Source: CAIWHR01 sp963734055
GTDB taxonomy: Bacteria > Pseudomonadota > Gammaproteobacteria > Burkholderiales > Casimicrobiaceae
Assembly (NCBI GenBank): GCA_963734055.1
Contig: CAVTFQ010000002.1
Coordinates: 806,001 to 870,000, forward strand
Direction: 5' to 3'
Length of the DNA: 64,000 nucleotides
This document shows positions 57,101-64,000 of this stretch, piece after piece. The notes below the pieces were generated by a model, which had not been told where the DNA came from, searched no databases, and worked only from the letters and a program-made list of their open reading frames with translations. The position numbers and the translations under genes were made by a program. How positions within the stretch are numbered: position 1 is the stretch's first letter; each line of letters starts with the position of its first letter.

Positions 57101-57118
57101 AAGCAATTTACATGCCTG
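57101..57118 (-). promoter_or_regulatory. Candidate sigma54 promoter of pilB
   Basis: On the minus strand the sequence AGGCAT-GTAAA-TTGCTT has GG and GC spaced by exactly 10 bases, the -24/-12 pattern of RpoN promoters (consensus TGGCAC-N5-TTGC). Transcription would start near 57091, about 45 bases before the pilB ATG. Type IV pilus genes are often RpoN-dependent. Confidence 0.5.
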
Positions 57119-57165
57119 TAGCCGATCCCCGCGGCTCTCCCGTGTTATTCCAACCGCATAAAACT

Positions 57166-58485
57166 TCAGCCGGTCGATGATGCCTGTCCGCCCTGGCTTT
57201 GTAAAGGCGCGGGGGCGGCGACACGCCCCACCGGCGGCAGGAGGCGTACCACTTTTACCGCACGATCCTGCGTCTGGAGGATCTCGACGCCCTGGCCGCC
57301 GACCGTCGCCTTCGTGCCCGCCTCGGGAATGTCGGCCAATTGCTCGACGATGAGGCCGTTGAGCGTCTTGGGCCCGTCGAGCGGAAACTGGGTGCCGAGC
57401 TTGCGATTGAGCGTGCGCAGCGCGGCCATTCCGTCCACGACCACGCTGCCATCGCCGCCGCGCGCCCACGTTTCACCGGCGGCAGGCGCCTGCGTCGTGA
57501 AGTCGCCGATGATTTCCTCGACGATGTCCTCGATCGTCACCAGGCCCTGGAGCTCGCCGTACTCGTCGACGACGAGGCCCATTCGTTCGCGATCGTTCTG
57601 GAACTGCTGGAGCTGGACCAGGAGCGGCGTGCCCGCGGGAACGAAGTACGCGGGCCGCAGGATGGTGCGCAGCGCGGCGGCGTCGATCGACCCGGCGCGC
57701 TGCAGCCCCACGACGTGCTTCAAGTGCACGACGCCGACGATGTTGTCGAGCTCGTCCTCGTACGCAGGCAGCCGGGTGTGATACGACGTCGCGAGCTGCT
57801 CCTCGAGATGCGAGGGCTTTGCGCTGAGGTCGAGGGCATGGATCTGATTGCGGGGGGTCATCACGTCGTCGACCGCGATCGTCTCGACGTCGAGCAGGTT
57901 CGCGATCATCGAGCGGTGCTTGCCGCGGAAGTACTGGGCTTCCAGCACGAGTGATCGCAGTTCCTCCTGCGACAGCGTCGCTCCGGGCTCGCCGGTCGGC
58001 TCTAGACGGAGCAGGCGGACGAGCCCGCGGACGACGAGATTCGGCAACCACACGATGGGCCCCGCGGCGCGGAGCAGCGGCGCGAGCACGTAGGCGACCG
58101 GCGCCGCGATGCGGTCCGCATGCGCGGCGCCGATCACCTTGGGCAGGATTTCCGAGAAGATCAGGATGGCGAGCGAGATCGCGATCGTCGACAGCGCGAG
58201 GGCGAGCTCGCCCTGGCCGAAGAGGCGGACCGCGATCAGCGTCGACAGCGTCGCGGCGGCGGCGTTGGTGACGGTGCTGCCGAGCACGATGACCGAGAGC
58301 AGCTTGTCGGTCTGGGCGAGGAGCGACAGCACGAGCCTGGCGCCGCGCGCGCCGCGATGCGCGCGATGCCGCAGCCGGTACCGGTTGACCGCCATCATCG
58401 CGATCTCGGACATCGAGAAGAAGCCCGATGCGACCAGCAGCACCGCGAGCGCTATGAACAGCGTGCTGAGCGGGATGTTGTCCAC
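57166..58485 (-). CDS. CorC/HlyC-type membrane protein with CBS domains
   Basis: A 439-residue protein. It has a DUF21 (CNNM) membrane domain of about four helices (FFSMSEIAMMAVNRYRL), a pair of CBS domains (VDDVMTPRNQIHALD and GLVVDEYGELQGLVTIEDIVEEIIGDF), and a C-terminal CorC_HlyC domain. The family is linked to magnesium and cobalt efflux. It lies between pilB and the CcsA-type gene on the minus strand. Confidence 0.93.
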   Translation of the reverse strand: MDNIPLSTLFIALAVLLVASGFFSMSEIAMMAVNRYRLRHRAHRGARGARLVLSLLAQTDKLLSVIVLGSTVTNAAAATLSTLIAVRLFGQGELALALSTIAISLAILIFSEILPKVIGAAHADRIAAPVAYVLAPLLRAAGPIVWLPNLVVRGLVRLLRLEPTGEPGATLSQEELRSLVLEAQYFRGKHRSMIANLLDVETIAVDDVMTPRNQIHALDLSAKPSHLEEQLATSYHTRLPAYEDELDNIVGVVHLKHVVGLQRAGSIDAAALRTILRPAYFVPAGTPLLVQLQQFQNDRERMGLVVDEYGELQGLVTIEDIVEEIIGDFTTQAPAAGETWARGGDGSVVVDGMAALRTLNRKLGTQFPLDGPKTLNGLIVEQLADIPEAGTKATVGGQGVEILQTQDRAVKVVRLLPPVGRVAAPAPLQSQGGQASSTG

Positions 58486-58552
58486 GGCGGAGCGGTGCGT
58501 TCAGCGGGCGTTGCGAGGGCACGCGGCGGCTGGCGCCAGCGCCGCGCCCGTG

Positions 58553-59377
58553 TCAGCGCCCGAGCAGCACCTCGAGCACGAACTTCTCGCCCAGGTACGC
58601 GAGGAAGACGAAGACCGTGCCGGCGACGATCCAGCGCAACGCAACGCGGCCCCGCCAGCCGTAGCGCCAGCGGCCCCAGAGGAGCGCCGCAAAGGTGAGC
58701 CACCCCAGAAGCGAGAAGACGCTCTTGTGCGTGAACGGCACCGGCCGCCCGAAGATCTGCTCGGAGAACAGCATGCCGCTCGCCAGCGTGACCGTGAGGA
58801 GCACGAATCCGACGGTCACGAGGCGGAACAGGAAGCGCTCGAGCGTCAGGAGCGGCGGCGTGCCGGCGGCGCCCTCGTCCGGCAGGTGCCGGCGCAATCG
58901 CTTCTCGAGCCCCATGAGCACGAGCGCCTGCAGCGCGGCGACGAGGAACAGCGAGTAGGCGAGCAGAGCGACGCCGACGTGAAGCGCGGCCCACGGCTCC
59001 CCGGCGAAGGGGAACCGGTGCGGATTGGTGACCACCGCGGGGAGAAGCGAGGCGATCGCCGCGACGGGAAGGACGACCGTGCCGATCGCCGGCAGCGTGT
59101 TGAGCAGGCCGGAGGCCCACGCAACCAGCGCGACCAGCGCCGCGACGATCGACACCGCGTTCGGCAGGCTGAGGTCGAGCCCGTCCGGGGTCGCGAATTC
59201 GCGTCCGGCCATCCATGCGTGCAGGAGGAGCGCGGCCGGGACGAGGAAGGCGATCCACGACCGGGAGGGCTGCACGGCGGCCGCCTTCGCTCCCGGCGCC
59301 GCGGGAACCGGCTGCGGCCACAGTGCCCACGCGGCCAGCGCGTAGAGGGCGGCGACCGCGATATGGAGTAAAATCAT
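58553..59377 (-). CDS. CcsA-family cytochrome c assembly membrane protein (YpjD-like)
   Basis: A 274-residue membrane protein with about eight helices, beginning MILLHIAVAALYALAAWALW. It matches the CcsA/CcmC-related protein often annotated YpjD and found divergent from ffh, as here. A role in heme or cytochrome c handling is inferred from the family. ATG 59377 was chosen because the longer reading runs antisense through ffh. Confidence 0.9.
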   Translation of the reverse strand: MILLHIAVAALYALAAWALWPQPVPAAPGAKAAAVQPSRSWIAFLVPAALLLHAWMAGREFATPDGLDLSLPNAVSIVAALVALVAWASGLLNTLPAIGTVVLPVAAIASLLPAVVTNPHRFPFAGEPWAALHVGVALLAYSLFLVAALQALVLMGLEKRLRRHLPDEGAAGTPPLLTLERFLFRLVTVGFVLLTVTLASGMLFSEQIFGRPVPFTHKSVFSLLGWLTFAALLWGRWRYGWRGRVALRWIVAGTVFVFLAYLGEKFVLEVLLGR

Positions 59378-59476
59378 CGGCTTCGGCGGCGGATCTGGAC
59401 TTCCCGCCGCCTTCCAGTTTACCAAACGGAATGCCGCGCTCCGGAATGAGCTCGGCGCGCGACCCGTGGAATCCCG

Positions 59477-60823
59477 ATGCTCGACACCCTGACCCAGCGC
59501 CTGTCGCGCGTCGTCAAGACGCTGCGCGGCGAGGCGCGCCTCACCGAAGTCAACATCGCCGACGCCTTGCGCGAGGTGCGCCAGGCGCTGCTCGAAGCGG
59601 ACGTCGCGCTCCCCGTCGTCAAGGATTTCGTCGCGGCGGTCAAGACGAAGGCCCTGGGCGAGGAGGTCACCGGGTCGCTCACGCCGGGGCAGGCCCTCGT
59701 GGGCGTCGTTCACCGCGAGCTCGCGGCGACGATGGGCACGGCCGCGGCCCCGCTCGAGCTCGCCACGCAGCCGCCGGCCGTGATTCTCCTCGCGGGCCTG
59801 CAGGGCGCCGGCAAGACCACGACCGCGGCGAAGCTCGCGCGTCTTCTCAAGGCGCAGAAGAAGAAAGTGCTGCTCGTATCCGCCGACGTCTACCGGCCCG
59901 CCGCGATCGAGCAGCTCGCGACGCTCGCGGGGCAGGTCGGCGTCGACTTCTTCCCCTCCGCCGCCGGCGAAGCGCCCGTGGCGATCGTCGCCGGCGCCAT
60001 CGACTGGGCGCGACGCCACTATCACGACGTGCTGATCGTCGACACCGCGGGCCGGCTCGCGATCGACGAGGCGATGATGCGGGAGATCGCCGATCTCCAC
60101 GCGGCCGCGAAGCCGGTCGAGACGCTGTTCATCGTCGACGCGATGCAGGGCCAGGACGCGGTCAACACGGCGCGCGCGTTTCGCGACGCGCTGCCGCTGA
60201 CCGGCGTGATCCTGACGAAGCTCGACGGCGACGCCCGTGGCGGCGCGGCGCTCTCGGTGCGTCAGGTCACGGGGGTACCGATCAAGTTCGCGGGCGTGGC
60301 CGAGAAGATCGACGGGCTCGAGACCTTCCACCCGGAGCGGATGGCGTCGCGGATCCTCGGCATGGGCGACGTGCTGTCGCTGGTCGAGGAGGTGCACCGC
60401 AACGTCGATGTCGCCGAAGCCGAGAAGCTCGCGAAGAAGGTCAAATCGGGCAAAGGGTTCGACCTCGAGGATTTCAAGGCGCAGATCGCGCAGATGCGCA
60501 AGATGGGAGGACTCGCCGGAATGGTCGACAAGCTTCCGGCGGAGCTCGCGCGCGCGGCGCAGAGCACGACCGTGAGCGAACGCAAGATCGCGCGGATCGA
60601 AGGCATCATCAATTCGATGACGCCGGTCGAGCGCGCCAAGCCCGAGCTCCTGAAGGCGTCTCGCAAGCGGCGGATCGCCGCCGGCGCCGGGGTGTCGGTG
60701 CAGGAAGTGAACCAGCTGCTCGCCCAGTTCGAGCAGACGCAGAAGATGATGAAGATGGTCGCCCGGGGCGGCATGCAGAAGATGCTTCGCGGGATGAAGG
60801 GTTTGCTGCCGGGACTGCGCTGA
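59477..60823 (+). CDS. ffh: Signal recognition particle protein Ffh
   Basis: A 448-residue SRP54 GTPase. NG domain with GLQGAGKTTTAAKLA (from residue 107), VDTAGRL and TKLDGDARGG, then a methionine-rich M domain (MKMVARGGMQKMLRGMKG) that binds signal sequences and SRP RNA. It targets membrane proteins to SecYEG with FtsY. Confidence 0.97.
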   Translation: MLDTLTQRLSRVVKTLRGEARLTEVNIADALREVRQALLEADVALPVVKDFVAAVKTKALGEEVTGSLTPGQALVGVVHRELAATMGTAAAPLELATQPPAVILLAGLQGAGKTTTAAKLARLLKAQKKKVLLVSADVYRPAAIEQLATLAGQVGVDFFPSAAGEAPVAIVAGAIDWARRHYHDVLIVDTAGRLAIDEAMMREIADLHAAAKPVETLFIVDAMQGQDAVNTARAFRDALPLTGVILTKLDGDARGGAALSVRQVTGVPIKFAGVAEKIDGLETFHPERMASRILGMGDVLSLVEEVHRNVDVAEAEKLAKKVKSGKGFDLEDFKAQIAQMRKMGGLAGMVDKLPAELARAAQSTTVSERKIARIEGIINSMTPVERAKPELLKASRKRRIAAGAGVSVQEVNQLLAQFEQTQKMMKMVARGGMQKMLRGMKGLLPGLR

Positions 60824-60866
60824 ACGTTGCGCCCGGGACCCCCGCAAGCCGGCCTGCCGGCCGCCC

Positions 60867-60896
60867 TTGCCGGCCCGGTCGATTTCCTCGTATAAT
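60867..60896 (+). promoter_or_regulatory. Promoter of rpsP operon
   Basis: TTGCCG (60867-60872) and a consensus TATAAT (60891-60896) are 18 bases apart, 37 bases before the rpsP ATG. It likely drives rpsP-rimM-trmD-rplS. Confidence 0.7.
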
Positions 60897-60932
60897 TAAA
60901 GACTTTTCTCCGATCACCGAGCGCAGGAAATC

Positions 60933-61199
60933 ATGGTTGTCATCCGTCTTGCCCGCGGCGGCGCGAAGAAGCGCCCCTTCTTCAACATCGTCGTGGCCGA
61001 GTCGCGCAATCGGCGCGACGGCCGCTTCATCGAGCGCGTAGGCTTCTACAACCCGATCGCCGGCGAAGGCGAGGAGGGCTTGCGCGTCGCCCACGACCGC
61101 ATCGCGTTCTGGCAGCAGAAGGGCGCTCGCCTGTCGGACACGGTCGCGGGGCTCGTGAAGAAGTCGGCCGCGCCCGCGGCTCCGGCGTCCGCCGCCTGA
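60933..61199 (+). CDS. rpsP: 30S ribosomal protein S16
   Basis: An 88-residue S16 (MVVIRLARGGAKKRPFFNIVV, then RRDGRFIERVGFYNP) with a short alanine/proline-rich tail. Good ribosome site (caggaa). First gene of the conserved rpsP-rimM-trmD-rplS operon. Confidence 0.97.
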   Translation: MVVIRLARGGAKKRPFFNIVVAESRNRRDGRFIERVGFYNPIAGEGEEGLRVAHDRIAFWQQKGARLSDTVAGLVKKSAAPAAPASAA

Positions 61200-61220
61200 C
61201 ACGCGGCAGCGCGGGCCGCG

Positions 61221-61760
61221 GTGCCCAAGCGGACGCCCGCGGCGGAGCAAATCGTGGTCATGGGCCGCGTCGTCGCGCCGCACGGAGTGCGTGGCTGGAT
61301 CAAGGTCGAGCCGGTGTCCGAAGCGCCCGATGCGCTGCTTGCGCACGAGACGTGGCGGGTCCGGCCCGCGCGCGCGACCGCATGGAGGGAAATTCGGATG
61401 ACGTCGGGGCGGATGCATTCGGGCGCCCTGCTCGCGGAGCTCGCGGGGGTCGCGACCCGCGACGAGGCGCTCGCGCTCCGCGGTGCGGAGGTCGGCGTGC
61501 CGCGCTCGGCGCTGCCTCGGACGAAGAAGCACGAGATCTACTGGGTCGACCTCGAGGGACTCGAGGTGCGCAATCGCGAGGGTGCGCTGCTCGGCACGGT
61601 GGCCGAGGTGGTGACGCACGGCGCCCACCCGCTGCTCCGCGTCGTCCGGGCCGAGGGATCCCCGGGGTCGGACCGGCTGATCCCCTACGTACCGGCGATC
61701 GTCGATCGCGTGGACGTCGAGGGGAAGCGGATCGACGTCGACTGGGGCGAGGCGTTCTGA
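61221..61760 (+). CDS. rimM: Ribosome maturation factor RimM
   Basis: A 179-residue RimM that assists 30S assembly. N-terminal RimM domain (MGRVVAPHGVRGWIKVEP) and C-terminal PRC-barrel (EIYWVDLEGLEV, DRLIPYVPAIVDRVD). The GTG at 61221 gives the longest form. The ATG at 61260 would start at MGRVV and is the alternative. The stop overlaps trmD. Confidence 0.95.
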   Translation: MPKRTPAAEQIVVMGRVVAPHGVRGWIKVEPVSEAPDALLAHETWRVRPARATAWREIRMTSGRMHSGALLAELAGVATRDEALALRGAEVGVPRSALPRTKKHEIYWVDLEGLEVRNREGALLGTVAEVVTHGAHPLLRVVRAEGSPGSDRLIPYVPAIVDRVDVEGKRIDVDWGEAF

Positions 61761-62551
61761 TGCGGATCGACGTCGTCACGCTCTTTCCCGAGCTGGTCGA
61801 CCACGCGGCGCGCTTCGGAGTGACGGGACGCGCGCTTGAGCGCGGGCTGTGGACGCTCGGAACCTGGAACCCGCGCGACTTCACGACGGACCACTACCGG
61901 ACCGTCGACGACCGGCCGTACGGCGGCGGGCCGGGGATGGTGATGCTGGCCGAGCCGCTCGCGAAGGCCACGGCGGCGGCGCGCTCGGCACAGGCGGCGG
62001 CAGGGTACCGGTCAACGCGGACGATTCATTTGACGCCCGCGGGCGCGCAACTCACGCACAGGCGCGTGGCAGAGCTCGCGGCCGACGCCGAGACGACGGG
62101 CCTGGTCGTGGTGGCGGGACGTTACGAAGGCGTCGACGAGCGCTTCGTCGCCCGCGAAGTCGACGAGGAGATCGCGATCGGCAACTTCGTCGTCTCGGGC
62201 GGCGAGCTGCCGGCGCTGATGCTGATCGACGCCATCGTGCGGCAGCGCCCCGGCGTGCTGAACGATGCGGAATCGGCGGTGCAGGACTCGTTCGTCACGG
62301 GACTGCTCGACTGTCCGCATTACACGCGCCCCGAGCGGTACGAGGGCGCGGCGGTGCCGGACGTGCTGTTGTCGGGCCACCACGCGGACATCCGGCGGTG
62401 GCGGCTCATGCAGTCGCTCGGCAGGACCGACGAGCGGCGACCGGAGCTCCTCGCCGGGCGTTCGCTTTCGCCGGAAGAAACGGCGTTGCTCGCCGAGTAT
62501 CGACGCGAGCGCGCGGAGCGGGGACGCAACGGGGCAACGGAAAGGCAGTGA
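61760..62551 (+). CDS. trmD: tRNA (guanine37-N1)-methyltransferase TrmD
   Basis: A 263-residue SPOUT methyltransferase that protects reading frame by methylating G37. The N-terminal MRIDVVTLFPELVD is present, as are the knot segments GRYEGVDERF and IAIGNFVVSGGELPAL. One-base overlap with rimM. Confidence 0.97.
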   Translation: MRIDVVTLFPELVDHAARFGVTGRALERGLWTLGTWNPRDFTTDHYRTVDDRPYGGGPGMVMLAEPLAKATAAARSAQAAAGYRSTRTIHLTPAGAQLTHRRVAELAADAETTGLVVVAGRYEGVDERFVAREVDEEIAIGNFVVSGGELPALMLIDAIVRQRPGVLNDAESAVQDSFVTGLLDCPHYTRPERYEGAAVPDVLLSGHHADIRRWRLMQSLGRTDERRPELLAGRSLSPEETALLAEYRRERAERGRNGATERQ

Positions 62552-62556
62552 CCACC

Positions 62557-62574
62557 GGAGGCGGCAACGCCTCC
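62557..62574 (+). other. Hairpin in the trmD-rplS leader
   Basis: GGAGGCG-GCAA-CGCCTCC is a perfect 7-bp stem with a stable tetraloop in the 101-base spacer between trmD and rplS. There is no T tract, so it is not a terminator. It could be a processing or control element for L19. Confidence 0.45.
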
Positions 62575-62652
62575 ACGACAACGATCCGCGCGCAACAGGG
62601 GGCGCCCTGCGCTGCGCGCGCGGCCGACGGCCGACAACGGGAGTAGCGCAGC

Positions 62653-63033
62653 ATGAACATCATCGAAACGCTGGAGAAGGAAGAAATCGCCCGTCTGGGC
62701 AAGACGATCCCCGACTTCTCGCCGGGGGACACCGTCATCGTCAACGTGAGCGTCGTCGAAGGCGAGCGCAAGCGCGTGCAGGCCTACGAAGGCGTGGTCA
62801 TCGCGAAGCGCAACCGCGGGCTCAACTCGTCGTTCGTCGTCCGCAAGGTCTCGAGCGGCGAAGGTGTCGAGCGGACGTTCCAGACCTACTCGCCGCTCAT
62901 CGCCTCGATCGAGGTGAAGCGCAAGGGCGACGTGCGCCGCGCGAAGCTCTACTACCTGCGCGACCGCTCGGGCAAATCGGCCCGCATCCGCGAGAAGCTC
63001 GCGCACCAGCACCGCGAGAAGCAGGCCGACTGA
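62653..63033 (+). CDS. rplS: 50S ribosomal protein L19
   Basis: A 126-residue L19 (FSPGDTVIVNVSVVEGERKRVQAYEG and SGEGVERTFQTYSPLI). Ribosome site cgggag. Last gene of the operon. Confidence 0.97.
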   Translation: MNIIETLEKEEIARLGKTIPDFSPGDTVIVNVSVVEGERKRVQAYEGVVIAKRNRGLNSSFVVRKVSSGEGVERTFQTYSPLIASIEVKRKGDVRRAKLYYLRDRSGKSARIREKLAHQHREKQAD

Positions 63034-63079
63034 GACCGGGTCGGCGGAAGCACCTGGCGGCGCCCCGCGCCGTCCGGCC

Positions 63080-63113
63080 AAGGGCAGCCCGCCGGGCTGC
63101 CCTTGTGCTTTGT
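63080..63113 (+). terminator. Terminator after rplS
   Basis: An 11-bp perfect stem AAGGGCAGCCC / GGGCTGCCCTT with a 3-base loop (63080-63104) is followed by a modest T-containing run (gtgctttgt). It ends the rpsP operon. Confidence 0.7.
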
Positions 63114-63235
63114 GGGGGCAGTCCGCGATTTCGGCCGATTCGGCCTGCTTCTTGCTAGCTCCTCTTGCTTACGGAAGGGTTTTATCCGAATATTCCTGCA
63201 CCCGGGGGCGGGTTTCCCCACCGGCCGCCGACGCG

Positions 63236-64000
63236 ATGCGAGCGACGCTCTACGAAGCGCTAGGGATACCGCAGGCCGCCTCGGACGAGGAGGTCCGGGC
63301 GGCGCTGCGCCGCCTGATCCGGAAATATTACGCGAAGACCCGGGACGGGCAGGGCAATGTCGAAGAGGCCCTCCGCTTCATCAATCATGCCAGCCGCATA
63401 CTGGGCGACCACGATCGCCGCGTCCGCTACGACCAGGAGCTCGCGATCTCGGACGGGACGACCGAGCAGCGGATCGCCCACGTCGTCAGCAACGCCGTGG
63501 CCGAGGAGGGCGAGCAGACGGACGTGAAGCCGCCGGAGCCCGAGCCCGCCCAGGACGAGATCCTCGAGACCGGCCTCGACAGCGAGGAAGTCCCCACCGA
63601 GCGGACGTTCCATCATCCGGGCCTGACGGAACGGGTCGCCTCGTTCGGGCGCTCGACGCTCGTCACCGCGGGCCTCTGCGTGCTGTTCGGCGCCTTCATC
63701 GCCGCCGCGATCGTCGCCGTCACGCCGGCCGACACGGTGCTGGTCGCGAAGCAGGTGCTGGTCTGGCTCACGCTCACGCTGCTCGCGCTGACGCTTGTCT
63801 ACGGCGTCGTCCATGGCCTCGCCTGGTCGCGGCGGCGACAAGGCACCGCCGCTCCCCTGCTGGTCCCGACGACCGACCTCGCGATTCTCAACTGGCGCCG
63901 CGAGAAGAGCGTGTTCCTCGGCACCAATCAGCCGCAGGAGGACGCGAGCTGGATCTTCCAGCTCAGGATGGCGGAGCTCGAGCGGGCGAAGGCGGGGCGG
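63236..64000 (+). CDS. J-domain-like membrane protein, truncated by window edge
   Basis: The first 255 residues of a protein that continues past the right edge. Residues 4-68 resemble a DnaJ J domain (LYEALGIPQAASDEEVRAAL, then LRRLIRKYYAKT and the helix III-like EEALRFINHASRILGDHDRRVRYDQ). The catalytic HPD loop is replaced by TRDGQGN. An acidic linker (85-125) and two membrane helices (about 143-165 and 172-194) follow, then a cytoplasmic segment with a TDLAILNWRREKSVF stretch. ATG start without a strong ribosome site. The function is unknown. Confidence 0.7.
   Translation, partial: MRATLYEALGIPQAASDEEVRAALRRLIRKYYAKTRDGQGNVEEALRFINHASRILGDHDRRVRYDQELAISDGTTEQRIAHVVSNAVAEEGEQTDVKPPEPEPAQDEILETGLDSEEVPTERTFHHPGLTERVASFGRSTLVTAGLCVLFGAFIAAAIVAVTPADTVLVAKQVLVWLTLTLLALTLVYGVVHGLAWSRRRQGTAAPLLVPTTDLAILNWRREKSVFLGTNQPQEDASWIFQLRMAELERAKAGR

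Overview
The window is a high-GC, gene-dense segment of a bacterial chromosome. It is most consistent with a betaproteobacterium (Burkholderiales-like). The evidence is gene order: a complete division/cell-wall (dcw) cluster ending ftsA-ftsZ-lpxC, followed by dciA, an M23 peptidase gene, secA, argJ, a DUF815 ATPase gene, a Nudix-ThiE fusion gene, yacG, zapD, coaE, pilD, pilC and pilB, and then ccsA/ffh/rpsP-rimM-trmD-rplS. Family or genus cannot be fixed from the sequence alone. I see no rRNA, tRNA, CRISPR array, prophage or autonomous transposase gene.

Region 1 (1-11.7 kb), autotrophy and sulfur. A membrane protein of unknown function is followed on the minus strand by tusA-dsrE-fadL, a sulfur-carrier pair plus an outer-membrane FadL-type channel. 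Next comes a Calvin-Benson-Bassham operon read leftward as cbbL-cbbS-cbbX-cbbF-cbbP-cbbT: form IC-like RuBisCO, its activase, fructose bisphosphatase, phosphoribulokinase and transketolase. The LysR regulator gene cbbR is divergent from cbbL across an AT-rich control region with palindromic boxes. The organism is therefore capable of CO2 fixation, and the sulfur-carrier genes next door hint at sulfur-based lithotrophy.

Region 2 (11.7-18.6 kb), outer-membrane biogenesis. tamA-tamB is preceded by a small lipoprotein gene with an apparent CTG start and by a beta-barrel protein gene.

Region 3 (18.6-38.5 kb), the dcw cluster, all on the plus strand: mraZ, rsmH, ftsL, ftsI, murE, murF, mraY, murD, ftsW, murG, murC, murB, ddl, ftsQ, ftsA, ftsZ, lpxC. 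Most junctions overlap by 1-8 bases. A sigma70-like promoter and a three-repeat MraZ operator precede mraZ. The cluster is punctuated by four GC-rich REP-like repeats, two of them inside coding sequence, and by a fossil second copy of the ftsW 3' end.

Region 4 (38.5-57.1 kb), secA to pilB. Housekeeping genes are interrupted by a carbohydrate-type ABC transporter (46966-51418) sitting between zapD and yacG, which are normally neighbours. A 271-bp terminal-inverted-repeat element (45190-45460) has landed in the junction of the DUF815 and Nudix genes with a 3-bp target duplication. A second inverted repeat abuts the argJ start codon.

Region 5 (57.1-64 kb). A CorC/HlyC-type membrane protein, a CcsA-type membrane protein, then ffh, rpsP, rimM, trmD and rplS, and a truncated J-domain-like membrane protein at the right edge.

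I did not find a clearly undescribed multi-gene system. The strongest novel signals are small-scale: the element inserted exactly into a stop/start overlap, the ftsW tail fossil, the repeats embedded in dcw genes, the terminator just before secA, and the ABC-transporter insertion into a conserved cluster.
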